Shown: positions 52,085-64,000, counted from the first letter of the stretch. The stretch is 64,000 nucleotides of DNA from Macrosoma leucophasiata (GCA_036365455.1 JAWQUS010000030.1:14590001-14654000), one strand, 5' to 3'. Program-made: numbers and translations. Notes: generated from the sequence alone by a model not told the origin.

Positions 52085-53439
52085 TAAAATAATGGTATGT
52101 AATAATGATAATGGTTAAATATTGTATACACGCTATAAACAGAAATAAATGAGATAAACTAAGCCATGTGCGTAACAGATGAAACGTCAAATGAGCGTAG
52201 CAAATAAACTCAATCATAGTATATTATTAGTAAGTATAGGAAATTACCAAATCAATTCAAGTCACATAAATATGAAAACCAATGCTCACGAGAAAATTAC
52301 ATTTTTAAAAAAATTTATTTAACACATAAAAAATAATATACAATTTTTTGCTTACAATGCATTACATAAAACCACTGAGGTTTGTCAATTGTTCATTCAC
52401 CGCCGGCGGTGTGTCTCGTGTCCTGACGATTTAATTAGGTAACTATGGCTAACAACCAAAAAATAAAATACCAACTTTATCGATTAATTGCAATATTTTT
52501 ATTTTTCAATAACACACATGCGAGTGACGTTTAGAAATAAAAAAATGGATAATAAAAAAAGAATTAATTTATTATTATAAACATTTAAACCTAATGTTGA
52601 GAACCACAGGGAAGCTCGTGCTTTTCCTTCGGCTCTCGTTAAAGCTTTTAACGAGCCGACCTTGCCATAACAACTGAACAGAGAGAGGTATACCGAGCTT
52701 ACAAAATACAATACGCTAGACAGGGACAGCGTACCACGCGGTTAACAATAAGCTTACTAACAAGGCGTATTAGCGTATAACGAAACGGCATAAACGCCTC
52801 AATTATTCATTGAAATATACAGCCTATTGTGTTTACACAGAGTTTAATTTACATTAAATAAATAAAGGTAGTTATCTGCCAGATCTTGACAAGTGTTATC
52901 TGACTAACGAGAATGACTCAGGCGCTAGTTTTTTGTTGTTCACGCAATTTGAACGTTTCACAACGAAATTAGGGTTCAATTTGTATTGAAAGGTGTATCT
53001 CTGTGGGGTTTTCTCATAAATGTCTTTTTGAAATTTATTTAAATTGGTTTTTCGTAGTGCGGCGCTCGAAACCTTTCACGCCAACATGTATTATAAGATT
53101 ATTATCGTGTTGTATTGTAATTACATAAATTATCTATTTTTTTGTTTATTTGTAGGTACCTATCATATGCATAAGCAAATGTTATCATGTAATGCTTGTC
53201 GTAAGTAAGTTAACATTACATCTCAGAAGTTGTAAGATATCAAAATATCTTAGAGCCGTCAATTGTAAAGCTCCATTAAACGTAAACATAAAATAGGTGC
53301 CTACTTATTAATATGTATGGCCCCGTAATAACTATCACATGTAGCGTCCACTCCACACAGTACTTGTCTAGTACGATAGATGGCGTGCATGCGAATTACA
53401 TCGCACATACGAAGATTTCTCAAGAGTTGGCATATATAC
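52085..53439. other. Stretch without a recognised gene
   Basis: AT-rich; no repeat family or coding motif seen. Confidence 0.35.
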
Positions 53440-53565
53440 AACTTCCCAACGTCAATCGTTGGGCCGCGGCCCGCCAGGCGCTACCACCTCGCCTGGTTGG
53501 AGGATCCTCCCTTTTCGCCGGAGGAACACTTCCACCCGTTCCTCCACAGAGACATAAAAATTAAG
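53440..53565 (+). repeat. GC-rich repeat-like block
   Basis: GGGCCGCGGCCCGCCAGGCG, CTGGTTGGAGGATCCTCCCT and CGCCGGAGGAACACTTCCAC stand out from AT-rich surroundings. It looks like a piece of a retrotransposon, but with no second copy in the window the class is open. Confidence 0.3.
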
Positions 53566-54399
53566 GTATCAGGTAGGGGCGTATTTTAAGATTGCGCGCC
53601 CCGGGGCTCCTGTAGCTTTCCGCCCCATCAAGGAATGAAAGAAATCAAAAAATATATATAGGTAGATTTTATATTTTACATTCTTATTCTGTGGACAAAA
53701 TTTTTAACAAATTCGTTTTATTTATTACATTGTCGTCATCAATTTTATTTGTTTAGTTGTTTGTTTAGGCAGATTGGCTCTACAGGAGCCAAGTCGGTAC
53801 CTATACTTATGGTAGGTACATATCAGTCTTTGCTGTAAATTGTGCTGCTTTTAGTTTCTAGAGGTGCCCCCCTCTGCCACTCCCCGATGACAAACGTCCA
53901 AGATTATCACTGTCAATTTTTTAAACTAAAAAGTTCAGATGACAAAGGATGACAAAATAAATATGTATGTGAAATAAAAATTAAGTTATTGAATTGAATT
54001 GAAATTAACACGGCGAAATATACTTAAGGTTCCGAGTAATCATCACAATTAAAATACATACTTCTATCGAATTTTAATTTTTAGGCAATGACATTCTACA
54101 CCATTGTTTCTAGGTAATATCTTTAATCTCCAATCAAGGTCTCTCTGGGATATTGATGGGGTATCCAGTGTTCCGCTAGTGAGTTAATGAGAATACCTTA
54201 ATGTAATACTTCTTAAACATGTATGTAGGTACCCAACTACGTAAATATATTTAAGTTTTGTTTATATCATATATCCAAATTATTATTAAGTGATCTAACA
54301 ACTATTACGGTGTTTTTGCTACCGTAGCTACAAACGTACGGTAGGTGGTAGATTTTTGCCAATTACGGTGTTTTTACCGTAATTACGGTGCAGTTGGCA

Positions 54400-54795
54400 A
54401 CACTTTTTTTTTACCAGGGGAAAATGCGTTACGCATACCCAGCCTTGGGGAGAGGGGTGAGTTATGTGGGACTCCGGGAAAGGCATCCGTCTACCCACTA
54501 AAAACCCCTGGGTGTTCCGACTCGTCCACCATCACTGGCGGGGTCACGGGAACGCTATCGCACACATCCGCGACCCCACCGGCGGCTGGTCGTTGCCGAG
54601 CCCTCCTCGGAGCCTTTTGGCTCCAACCAACACTAGTGGCGTGCGGAACACCTGCACGCCAGCCAGCCCGGGACCTCTCCATTCGGGCGACGGACATCCC
54701 CTAGTCCGGCGCCCGAAGGTCCCTGCCCCGACCACTCACGTCCCAAGACGTCCGGGTGGAGAAGTCCAGGGGCACACAGTCCGGCCCCCATGATG
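54400..54795 (+). repeat. GC-rich retroelement-like segment (possible LINE 5' UTR)
   Basis: It follows a poly(T)-ACCAGGGG start and runs about 395 bp at high GC (GGGAGAGGGGTGAGTTATGT, GGCGGGGTCACGGGAACGCT). It contains several overlapping open frames on both strands, as CG-rich sequence does. No protein motif is recognised. It abuts a SINE-T at 54796. Confidence 0.35.
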
Positions 54796-55012
54796 ATGGC
54801 AACAGGTGGCGAACCTGTTGCCATCTCCGGGCACATCACCAAACTCCGAGGTACTGGGAAACTTCCAGAAAATGTCCAAATGTGAAATCCCAATAGAACC
54901 AGAGATAAAGGATTTTAAACCATTATCTCTGATAGTCCCTGACCCGGGAATCGAACCCAGGACCCCCAGCGTAGTAGTAGTGGCCTGCTACCACTACGCT
55001 ACTCAGGAAGTT
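54796..55012 (-). repeat. SINE-T copy
   Basis: The minus-strand head from 55012 has GAGTAGCGTAGTGGTAGCAG and GGTTCGATTCCCGGG. The tail end is replaced by the GC-rich block, so it is truncated after GGCAACAGGTGGCGAACC. Confidence 0.7.
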
Positions 55013-55479
55013 TTTAATAAATGATTCATTCGATAAATAATAAAATAAAACAGTTCTCTACTACAGGATCAAGAAACCAGTGTTCATTTGGGCACGTAAT
55101 CCCAATTATGATAACACTCAAATTAATATGATTTTAAGTGGTGTTTTAATTAAAACTCAGCACTTATCGAAATGAGGACGAATTAAGAAACAATTTTATA
55201 GTTGAAATTTGAATATCGCAAAAGTAGAGCGATTATAAATTGCGATAGCGATGATGTTTCGTCCTTCCATACGAAAGACATCGACGCGTTCCAAAATAAT
55301 ATGTGGAGAGTTCTTATTACAACTTTTGGAAACCTTCCACAAAGATACCAACAAAGTATGTAGGTAAATGTAGGTATGTTTAAAAAATACGTATTCATAC
55401 AAGGCGGAGTTTTGCTGAGCGTGACAAAATGTGACAGTAAGGGAGGTCCACTGCAAAGTGACGATCGCAGTTACATAAA

Positions 55480-55690
55480 AAAATACGCTTACACTCACAG
55501 CTCCACATTAGGTATTATATAAACCTGTTTCGTGGATGCCATTGTACACATACAACACATACACAAACACCCAGACCCGAAACAAACATCTGTAGGCCAT
55601 ACAAATATTTGCTCCTGTGCGGGGATCGAACCCGCGACCCTTCCAATCAAACGGTGGTTTCGCGCCGCTGGACTTACCGGGTCGTCATAA
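55480..55690 (-). repeat. SINE-G (copy 2), minus strand
   Basis: The minus-strand head has CCCGGTAAGTCCAGCGGCGC and GGTTCGATCCCCGC; the body has ACAAATATTTGTATGGCCTA and the tail GTGAGTGTAAGCGTATTTTT. Same element as 4826-5045. Confidence 0.7.
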
Positions 55691-56379
55691 TAATATTTAT
55701 ATTATTATGTACCTATCCTATTTTGTACTATTTATTTTAAATTTATTTATTTATTTATATTCTCTAGATGTTTTAATTAGGAAATTGATTATATAAAAAT
55801 CATTATTTCACACCAGTAATCGCTTTGTTGTATTTTAAATAAATGCCTGATTCTTTACATTCTTGTCTGTAATTTTTTTCATTAAAGTAAGCAGGAACAT
55901 ACTTGTAATATAACGTAATAAATAAACATATCTTACTTCATAAGCTTCCTTACGGTAATTGTAAATTTTGGTAATTTCAAAAATCCTTCCCAGTTTGTTT
56001 TACGACAGCTCGAGAACAGAATCCTTTTATGGGGGTATTATCAAACTTATTATCTCAAACGCTATGCTGGGATAAGCGACGGGATGTCTCTCAGGGCAGG
56101 ATTTAAATTATGGTACCTTCTTGGTAGGCTTTAGATTTGATTGAGTTTTTTTGATATACAGGACTTTCTAATAAATCCGTTTGCTTTATATACAGGTTAT
56201 TTTTAAATTGTTTATTTTTTTTTATATAAAAAGTATTATTTTTATCTGTGTTCCTTATTCAAATAATTACGAACCTATAAACATTGTATAGTACTTAATT
56301 AAGGAGACTGTATTTTGTACTTAAGAATTTAAAAAACGGAGAAAAATAACAAGAATCGTTAGTACAGTACTCATCAATT
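55691..56379. other. Stretch without a recognised gene
   Basis: AT-rich; nothing supported. Confidence 0.35.
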
Positions 56380-56601
56380 AATATTGCACATCGAGCCTGC
56401 GAAAGAGATGATCGGCTCGTTTCGACTTCGTAGAGCGTTATCTCTGTTGCACACTACCTACGTAAGCACTGACAGTCCGGTATTGGTCAAAACTTGATCA
56501 AATTGGTCGACAAACGTCAAATAGGTACGGTGCGAAAGAGATAACGCTCTACAGACCCGAAATAAGCCGATGTCTCCTTCCTAGGCTCGATGTGCATTAT
56601 T
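56380..56601. mobile_element. 222-bp MITE with long inverted repeats, single-core version
   Basis: AATATTGCACATCGAGCCT (56380-56398) mirrors AGGCTCGATGTGCATTATT (56583-56601). The complementarity continues inward over about 75 bases with interruptions, through GTAGAGCGTTATCTCT and AGAGATAACGCTCTAC. The centre holds one copy of the unit that is present four times at 50491-50812. No coding capacity. Confidence 0.75.
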
Positions 56602-56974
56602 TAGTGTTGAGCACTGTATATAATACATGAAGTGTCGATAATTCGTGTTTTTAATAAAAAGTGGAAAGAAAACGTCGGACCTGACACGCCATATGTCAGC
56701 CACGTCAAACGTTGTTAGATCATGCCTCGTTACGCCATAGAAAAACGATATTGGAAAAAAGATGCCCTACTATGGCGCACAATATATTGGTATACAAGTT
56801 TTGAATATCTTTGAGTTTTTAGAAGTGTGATTAGAAATAAACATTTTAAAAGTCAAACGAGTCTTTTCTCTACTTGCAATTTATGTTTAGCTATATTGTC
56901 GAAGGTTCCGTTTCGAAGCTCGGTTTTATTTTATTTTAATAAACGGAATATTCATAGAAAAGCCAGCTTTCATC

Positions 56975-57145
56975 ATTTCATCCAAAGGATGTCTACTGCT
57001 GGACCAACGCCTCTTGGGGACAAATATTTGTATGGCCTACAGATACATATTTGTTTCGGGTGTGGATGTTTGTGTATGTGTTGTGTGTGCAACGGCACCC
57101 ACGACTCAGGTGTAGGTTGTGAGTGTAAGCGTATTTTTTAGTTGT
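56975..57145. repeat. Chimeric repeat: tail fragment joined to headless SINE-G
   Basis: CCAAAGGATGTCTACTGCTG GACC is the complement of the GTCCAGCAGTGGACATCC-type tail. It runs straight into SINE-G body sequence from about 57017 (CAAATATTTGTATGGCCTAC) to its normal end GTGAGTGTAAGCGTATTTTT. Confidence 0.55.
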
Positions 57146-57159
57146 TTATATCGCCTTTT

Positions 57160-58250
57160 TGATTTTTTTTTTTTATTTATTTATTATCAATATAGCACAC
57201 AAAACAGATTACAATTTCATTTAACATTCAGGAGTTTGTATAAGAGTAATGATCTAAATTGTAATCCAAAACATGCATGCCTATAAGCTACATAAATTAA
57301 TATTTAATTTTTATGATTTTTTTTTTCGTTACAATTTTTTAAAGTTTTCTGTGTGCCAATCATTTATGAGAAAATTTACAAATAATTTAAATACAATTTG
57401 GAAAAAACAGTATTAAACTACAATTATTATTATTGAACATATTAAAATATAAATATAGTTATTACATTTCATTATTATAATATCCAAACCCACATTCTTC
57501 ACTCAGATGATTTTTTATTTGCCTCTGGAATTGGTGCAAGTTAAGGTGGAAGATGTCAATGTCTCCGTTAGAGACAAGAATTTTATTGTAGTGGCGACAC
57601 ATTCTTACTATGGGATTGAAATAGGAGATATTATTTTTAAACAATTGCAAGGTAAATATATTAAAGTTACGATTCCGAGATCTAAATCTGGTATTTATAT
57701 TTATTTGAGTAAGGAGCGATGGCGACTCTAAAGTAGAGTGTAATATCTTGTGAAAGAGGCTAAGATCATAATATATTCTGCGGTTTTCAAGGGAAACAAC
57801 ATGAAAATGTTCCAATCGTTCTTTGTAAGAATTCAGCCTGCGACCCATGCCACATCTGTAGCTATCAATTCTAAGCAACCGTTTCTGAATACTCTCAATT
57901 CTGTCACTGTGATTTTTATAGAACGGTGACCAGATGGAGGAATTAAATTAAGTATACTGCGTATTAGCGTATAATAAAGATATATAAAACTTTTCGGTCT
58001 CTTAAAATGTATTGTGCTTCTTGAAATAAAACCTAGTAGCCTAGAGCTTCGTTCCACGATACAATTATAATGACTGTGAAACGTAAGAGAATCATCAAAG
58101 ATTATACCCAAATCCTTCACCGAATGATTTCGTTGAAGAGATTTATCATTTATTTTGTAATCGAAGATGGTTTTTTGTTTTTTCTTAGTGATGATGATTT
58201 TTTTTTGATGTAGGTAGGTAATAAAATGTTTTTGAGGATCGTCGGTCATG
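57160..58250 (-). mobile_element. 5'-truncated, frameshifted LINE (RT C-terminal region)
   Basis: Minus-strand frames 58249-57850 and 57878-57462 together cover the end of a reverse transcriptase ORF. The first has SVKDLGIIFDDSLTFHSHYN and SSRLLGFISR; the second has DSYRCGMGRRLNSYKERLEH and the ENRRIYYDL block. The overlap near 57850-57930 shows at least one frameshift. The 3' end is A/T-rich simple sequence at about 57160-57185. It is a Jockey-like relative, different from the other LINEs here. Confidence 0.75.
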
Positions 58251-59039
58251 CCTATAACCTATGAACTATTCTATTATTATAACGTATTCATGAAATTGAA
58301 GGTCTGTGGATCACTAATTTATAAAACGCAATCTTGTTTCAATGCGTCAGTTCCATATATTTTTACACTTTTATTTACCTCTTTTTTATTAAATATATTA
58401 TTTAGTTAGGTAAGTAATAAATATTGTTCTAAATAAAGTATTTTCAAAAATGTAATAAAAAAACCAATGCAATAAAAGATCATCATTGTATTTCTTAGGT
58501 TTTTCCAGAAAGTAAGTAGGTAATTTGAAGCTTATATTTTTACATGAGCAACATGGCTCAACATGCATCAAGCGACATTTTAGGCCCAATTTGTATGGCT
58601 CAGAAAGTTTCGATACAGCATTGGCGGGCCGTGATTATAGCTTTGATGGTGCCGCCGTGGAATGCAAAATACAGTTCAAAGTGCCGCCTCTCTTAACGGT
58701 CTGTTTAGATACATGTTATTACGATCATATTTTATATATCCTGCGATACGATGAGAGCTTTTTAGTTGCCAAATTGCTTAGAAAAGAAATGAGACATTGA
58801 AAGATATTATATTATGTAGTATGTTTTTATAATAATAATTATAGACTTCCTCAATGTCTCAATTTTATTGCTAAGTTTAGGACTTATAATAATTATTCGC
58901 ATGGTATAATAATATGTCAGTAAATTCTTCAGATGCTCACTGTACCTAACAACCATGTTTACTTTTAGGTTACTAAAAGAATGTTTTTTTTTATAAATCG
59001 AGTGATTTTTAGCGGACACCGCTGTAAAGTTATTCTACC
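58251..59039. other. Stretch without a recognised gene
   Basis: An open stretch on the plus strand to the TGA at 58800 contains protein-like text (DTALAGRDYSFDGAAVECKI), but it has no start or known motif and is not called. Confidence 0.3.
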
Positions 59040-59659
59040 GGTAATTTTTGACAGTTATTTAAATAAAGTTACAGATTTTCATGACAACTCCGAAATATTA
59101 AATAATTTCAATACTGTGGTAATTTTTACCAGGAAGCGACTGATTCCAGCTGTTGACATTTATGTTGATAATAGTCCTATTCCTTAACATCCTTCGCTGC
59201 TTAGCTGGAGTGTGGTGGGGAGCTCACCCCTATTATTTAAAACTCCTTTATAATGCAATTGTCAGGAGTGTCTTGGATTACGGATCGTTCTTGCTGGACC
59301 CAGCCAATAAGGCTGGGCTCAGAAAGCTCGATCTGATTCAGTCCAGGGCACTTCGGATAATTACTGGAGCTATGAAGTCCAGTCCCATTAATGCCTTACA
59401 AGTAGAATGTGTTGATCCACCACTTAACTGCAGGCGTCAATTCCTAGCTGATACATTTTTATATCGAATTTCCAAAATTTAAAGATCATCCACTGTTCCC
59501 TATCTTGGAGCATTTGTCACGCTTAGTTAACTCTACAAATTTCTGGACATCGAAAATCCCCCCTCGCTTAGTCAACAGCTTTCTTAAATTCCATTACCTT
59601 GGTGCCTCTGTGCATCGGTCAAGTAAATTACCCATATATAGCTATCCATATGAAAATTT

Positions 59660-59955
59660 ACTGGTGGTAGAGCTCCAGTGACGGAGCTCGCGGGCGAAGG
59701 CATCACCGCATTACCTAATATACTTGCCGCTAAATGGTAGTGTTCAGCACTATCGTGTTCCGGTCAGGTGGTAATGTACGGCCCTGTAATTTCCGGCACA
59801 GAGGCATAACACCTTAGGCCTCACGAGTGGCAACGCATCTGCATTTTGACCTTGGTCTTTGTATGGGAGTTTATAAGCTGCAGTCATCACTTAACATCAA
59901 TGTGAACTGCATGCTTGTTTGCAACATCCATGACATAAATGAAAAAAAAAAAAAA
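59660..59955 (+). repeat. SINE-M inserted in the LINE
   Basis: ACTGGTGGTAGAGCTCCAGT to a run of 15 A (about 59940-59954); full length with an intact 5' palindrome. The long A-tail suggests recent insertion. Confidence 0.8.
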
Positions 59956-60211
59956 ACGGTTACCTCATCACCCATAATTTTTGATTTAGTGTCCATAAAA
60001 ACGACCCCTTTGCGAAGAATCACTTCCAATTTATAATGGATAGGGACTGGCAAGGTTGGCATTGTCTTTTCACCGATGCCTCTAAACTTTCCTCGGATGG
60101 GTGCGTTGGTGTTGGTGTTTACCATGCTGAGTTCAATATAGTTCAGAAAATCAAATACCTACCAGAAACTACAGTTTTTACAGGAGAATGTATTCTGGAA
60201 GCAGTGAATTA

Positions 60212-61513
60212 ATAGGTTGGGGAAAAAGTCTTTTCGCATTATAGTATGTATGAACTTGTAATAAAATCTCTTTGGCTGTAGTATTTGTATCTGGCTGGTT
60301 TTGGTATCATTGAAAGTTAAAATTTTAAAGAACATAATTCCAAATTAAAATTAGGCTAATGTGTGATTTTCATTTGTTTTTCGTACTGTCAAGATGAGTG
60401 AATTTAATGAAGAAATTCGATACATTTTTAAAATTTTACAACAAAAAAGGTAAAAATGCAACGCAAGCAGCGAAAAAAATTTTCGATGTTTATGGACCTA
60501 GAGTAGCACAAATGAGGACCTATGGAGAGTAGCACAAATTTGGTTTAAGCTTTTTCAATCCGGAAATTTTGATGTCAAAGATGCACCTCGCTCTGGTCGC
60601 CCTATTACGGATAAAATGGATGCCATTTTTGAAAAAGTGGAGCAAGATCGACATATCAGTAGTTACGACGTAGCTGAAGAACTGAGAATTGATCACAAAA
60701 CAGTTTTGGCGCATTTGAAAAACGCTGGGTACAAAAAAAAGCTCGATATTTGGGTACCTCACGAGCTCACTGAAAGAAACCTAATGAACCGTGTACTCAT
60801 TTGTGATTCTTTGTTACGACGTAATGAAACCGAATCATTTTTGAAGAAGCTGATAACTGGTGATGAAAAGTGGATCACGCACGACAAGAACGTGCGAAAA
60901 AGGTCGTGGTCAAAGGCCGGTCAGGCTTCACAGACTGTGGCGAAACCCGGGTTAACTCACAATAATGTGATGTTGTGTGTGTGGTGGGATTGGAAGGGCA
61001 TTATTCATTATGAGCTATTACCACCAGGCAGGACTATCGATTCTGAACTCTACTGCGAACAACTGATGAGATTAAAGCAAGAAGTTGAGAGAAAGCGGAC
61101 GGAATTGATCAACAGAAGGGGTGTGGTGTTTCATCATGATAACGCTAGACCTCACACATCTATAGCCACTCAGCTAAAAAATTAAGAGAGTTTGGCTGGG
61201 AGGTGTTAATGCATCCGCTGTATAGTCCTGACCTTGCACCTTCAGATTTCCACCTGTTTCGGTCTCTTCAGAATTCTTTATGCAATGATGTTAACCTATA
61301 ACATCACGAGAGGACTGCCAAATCCACTTGTCGCGGTATTTTGATGAGAAGTTCCAAAATTTTTATAGCAATGGAATCATGTGCCTACCTACAAGATGGC
61401 AAAAGGTAATTGAACAAAATGGTACATACATACTTTAGTTAAATTTAAATAAACTATATTAAAAAATGTTTTGAAATGTCTTAAAAAATGAGAAGAAACT
61501 TTTTCCCCAACCT
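60212..61513 (+). mobile_element. Mariner (Tc1/mariner, D,D34D) inserted in the LINE
   Basis: 1,302 bp with inverted ends AGGTTGGGGAAAAAGT / ACTTTTTCCCCAACCT. It is flanked by TA at 60210-60211 and 61514-61515. Removing it restores the LINE reading frame (GAAT-TA-TGTT), which fixes the insertion point and shows the LINE frame was intact there. Confidence 0.88.
60394..61438 (+). pseudogene. Mariner transposase, inactivated
   Basis: The ATG at 60394 starts MSEFNEEIRYI; a frameshift near 60440 gives an early TAA, and a local duplication of AGAGTAGCACAAAT at about 60500-60540 disturbs the frame again. The frame then runs 60616-61185 with the helix-turn-helix YDVAEELRIDHKTVL, WVPHELTERN, the first catalytic Asp in TGDEKWI (60862-60864), CVWWDWKG and the second Asp in FHHDNARPH (61138-61140). 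A frameshift after QLKN separates the third Asp (SPDLAPSDFHLF, 61245-61247), 34 residues on, the mariner spacing. Confidence 0.85.
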
Positions 61514-62755
61514 TATGTTAATATGTTTAATCTCTCCCAATCACTTATTTTCTCTGACTCGTTAAGTTCCCTTCAATCCCTAATCTCAAATCCCCTTTCC
61601 GATACTTCTCATAATCCCATAATTCTTCAAATAAAAGATGCTCTTACAAAATCTGTGTCAAAAAATTTAAAAGTTATACTTGTTTGGATCCCGGGTCACT
61701 CCGGTGTGCCGGGGAATGAACGAGCGGATCAGCTGGCACGAAATGCTGTGTTCTCCGGAGACATTTCCCCTTACAAAATTTTTGCTCATGATTTAGTTCA
61801 TCAGCCCAAACAATATCTGCGTGAGGCGTGGTCTCAGAAATGGCCCCCAATATCTGGCACGAGGGGTGCCTACTATGGCGGTATCCAACCAGTAATTCCG
61901 CCAAAACCTTGGTTCTTCCGCTATAGGTTCCCTAAGCGTGAGACATCTATTATCTGTCGTCTCCGCCTAGGACACTGCTGCAGCCCCGTTTTTCTTCATA
62001 AGCTTAGGATCAGGGACACCTCTATTTGCGAATGTGGGCTTGATGAAGGTACTGTTGACCATATTTTTTTCTCATGTCCTATGTACGATCGCTCACAATT
62101 CCTTAGTTCCCTCCAGAAATTAGTTCCTTTTCCCACCAATATACCAAACCTCCTCTCTTTCTGTAATCCCATCATCCTCCAAGAACTTGTAGATTTTGTA
62201 TATAAAAATAAGTTAAAATTGTAAGTAACTATAAATCTATCATTAATATTATCTATCATTGTAACAATTTAATATTCATGTTGCTTCATATATTTATAAC
62301 TAGCCTTTGTGTTGTCTAAATTACTAACAAATTATGTCTGTTTTCAGATTGGATGATGACTACGCGGAATAAATAATTTGTTAAATATATTTAAGTTAAT
62401 CAAACGTGATGCTGGCAGTTATGCCTTCTGGCGGTTGCCAATAAAAAAAAACAAATACTTTCAATGTTTTTTTTAGTTGAAAAATATTCAACTTTCTTTT
62501 TTACTGACATTCACGTCCCTATCCCAACTTGAAATGACTTTGTGGCCTCCTGGGGAAGTCGCAACCCTATCCGAAAAATCTAGCATAACCTGCCATCTCC
62601 GTGTCAAAGAATAGGTAAATACCTAATATTTGACATTTTCCAATTCTGTTTTGACCTGTGTCTGGAAATGGAACTAAAAAAAAAGACATGTGGATATAGT
62701 ATTAATCTGTGCTTACCTCTCAACGGAAATAAAGGCGTGATCTTTTGTATGACTT

Positions 62756-63043
62756 TTTTTTATGTTATGGAAGTGGCAAACAAGCATGCAGTTCACATTG
62801 ATGTTAAGTGATGACTGAAGCCTATAGACACTTACACAAAGACCAAGGTCAAAATGCAGATGCGTTACCACCCCTGAGGCCTAACGTGATATGCCTCTGT
62901 GCCGGTAATTACAGGGCCGTACATTACCACCTGACCGGAACACGATAGTGCTGAACACTACCATTTAGCGGCAAGTACATAAGGTAATGCGGTGGTGCCT
63001 ACGCCCGCGAGCTCCGTCACTGGAGCTCTACCACCAGTAAAAT
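62756..63043 (-). repeat. SINE-M, near full length
   Basis: Plus strand: T-rich start, GGAAGTGGCAAACAAGCATG ... GCGAGCTCCGTCACTGGAGC TCTACCACCAGT. The 5' palindrome is intact and similarity to other copies is high. Confidence 0.8.
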
Positions 63044-63907
63044 TGTATTGCCTATTTGTTACATCAGTCACATACAAACTGTACCACTTCACCGTTATAA
63101 TAGTCTAGTCCATAAAGTCCATAGAGCCGACGTCATTGACATAATAATGGAAAATTATAGTAGTAAAATGTGAATAAAACGAGCATAAAACTCATTTAAA
63201 GCTCGTGTTACTAAAGCCTTAAGAAATAATCTGACGCAGCTACTAATTTACTTAATTTATTAATTAACTTTTACTAAGAAAATAGAATAGTGTACTCTTA
63301 TTTATACTTTATCTATGCCTAATTATGTGTTATGACGTATGTAAATAAGGCAATTATTATGATGAAAAAATATCATTCGTACCTCGAAAAAGATTAACCT
63401 CTCCACTTTTTATCCATTCCTTATTATCATTGCAATTACACGCTTTTAATATTTAACGAAGCATTTCTACTTAATACATTTCGGAAATATAAATGGCGCA
63501 GGCACCTTAATATGTACAAATTAATTGTGATTAATTGCTAATTTATTCAAATTTACATGATACGCGATGTGGTAGGCACACGTGATGTTATCGTCGAGTA
63601 TTGCTTCGGTTTAATTACTGTAATTAGAGAATAAAACAATTGCAGTAGAAATAAACACTAGGTAGATAGGTACTATGATTAATTTTTCAATTACATTTTT
63701 CAACTATGCTTAGTAGTTTTGGTTGCTTATGATACAGTGTGTGCAAAGAGAATAAAATTATTTTATGTCTAAAAAGTTATAAATTCAGCTTTGTAAGATT
63801 TATCAAATAGTTTATTACTTATCATGTTCGTAACATAATTGACATTTAAGTTAATGTGTTATTATCTGATTCTGTTAGTTTGCAAATGGTAGCATTTGGT
63901 CGTGATT
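63044..63907. other. Stretch without a recognised gene
   Basis: AT-rich; nothing supported. Confidence 0.35.
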
Positions 63908-64000
63908 TTTTTTTACATAATGAAGGTGGCAAACAACCATGCAGTTCACATTGATGTTAAGTGGTGACTGCAGCCTATACACAAAGACCAGAGGTCAAAA
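63908..64000 (-). repeat. SINE-M, cut by the window end
   Basis: TTTTTTTTACATAATGAAGG, then GGCAAACAACCATGCAGTTC and GACTGCAGCCTATACAC; only the 3' third is inside the window. Confidence 0.7.

Larger units (their letters stand above)
59040..62452 (+). mobile_element. LINE with RNase H domain, 5'-truncated and split by a SINE-M and a mariner
   Basis: Recognisable pieces in order: IFTRKRLIPAVDIYVDN (59125-59187); LRCLAGVWWGAHPYYLKLLY and IQSRALRIITGAM (59182-59480), with a run of RT residues deleted between them; a frame-shifted stretch to about 59659; SINE-M (59660-59955); RNase H start LFTDASKLSSDG (about 60065-60110); mariner (60212-61513); then 61523-62224 with SQSLIFSDSLSSLQSL, VILVWIPGHSGVPGNERADQ and a Cys/His block (ICECGLDEGTVDHIFFSCPM) to TAA. 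The A-tail is at about 62443-62452. The RNase H domain points to the I/R1/LOA side of the LINE tree. Confidence 0.82.

Noticed and set aside
54345..54893. Overlapping GC-rich ORFs on both strands
   Set aside because: Open in several frames because of CG-rich composition; no protein motif, and the end overlaps a SINE.
58525..58800. 91-codon plus-strand ORF
   Set aside because: Starts without ATG, no recognised motif, lies between two LINE fragments; not enough to call.

Overview
The window is a piece of a moth or butterfly (Lepidoptera) nuclear genome. It is AT-rich, its genes are split by GT-AG introns, and it is packed with short interspersed repeats of the kinds I know from lepidopteran genomes. 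No bacterial, viral or organellar gene organisation is visible. Exon coordinates below were placed by hand from reading frame, splice consensus and family knowledge; no database search was run.

Layout. 1-2.9 kb (+): last three exons of homogentisate 1,2-dioxygenase. 3.2-4.0 kb (-): an intronless gene for an unrecognised His-rich secreted protein, tail-to-tail with it. 4.1-9.7 kb: repeats and one doubtful odorant-receptor relic. 9.8-17.6 kb (-): a complete ten-exon Caf1-55/RBBP4 histone chaperone gene with introns full of SINEs. 18.4-19.2 kb (+): a two-exon CAMLG/GET2-like gene, head-to-head with Caf1-55 across a promoter region that holds a MITE. 21.9-24.8 kb (-): a nearly full-length but broken LINE. 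25.1-30.8 kb (-): a complete five-exon mitochondrial transcription factor A (TFAM) gene with a LINE and a SINE in its third intron. 34.9-39.5 kb (-): the last two exons of a frizzled-family receptor; upstream exons were not found and may lie beyond the window. 39.5-64 kb: mostly intron or intergenic sequence with MITEs, SINEs, LINE fragments and a LINE interrupted by both a SINE and a mariner.

Repeat families. SINE-T has a tRNA-like head with A and B boxes and is about 290 bp. SINE-M resembles the Metulj/HaSE2 type, about 280 bp, A-tailed, with a palindrome at its 5' end. SINE-G has another tRNA-like head. A composite SINE carries a 5S rRNA-like head and is flanked by a 10-bp target duplication. 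Several MITEs, one mariner and four LINE lineages or fragments are also present.

The genes do not form one pathway. Caf1-55 is nuclear chromatin machinery, TFAM packages and transcribes mtDNA, CAMLG works in ER insertion of tail-anchored proteins, HGO degrades tyrosine, and frizzled receives Wnt. The most interesting item is TFAM: after its UAG stop the same frame stays open for 95 more codons and ends in a motif resembling a PCNA-interacting peptide. Other items worth a look are a MITE whose core is amplified four times, a dead partial copy of a frizzled exon, a frizzled tail lacking the normal KTxxxW motif, and several near-perfect snap-back palindromes.
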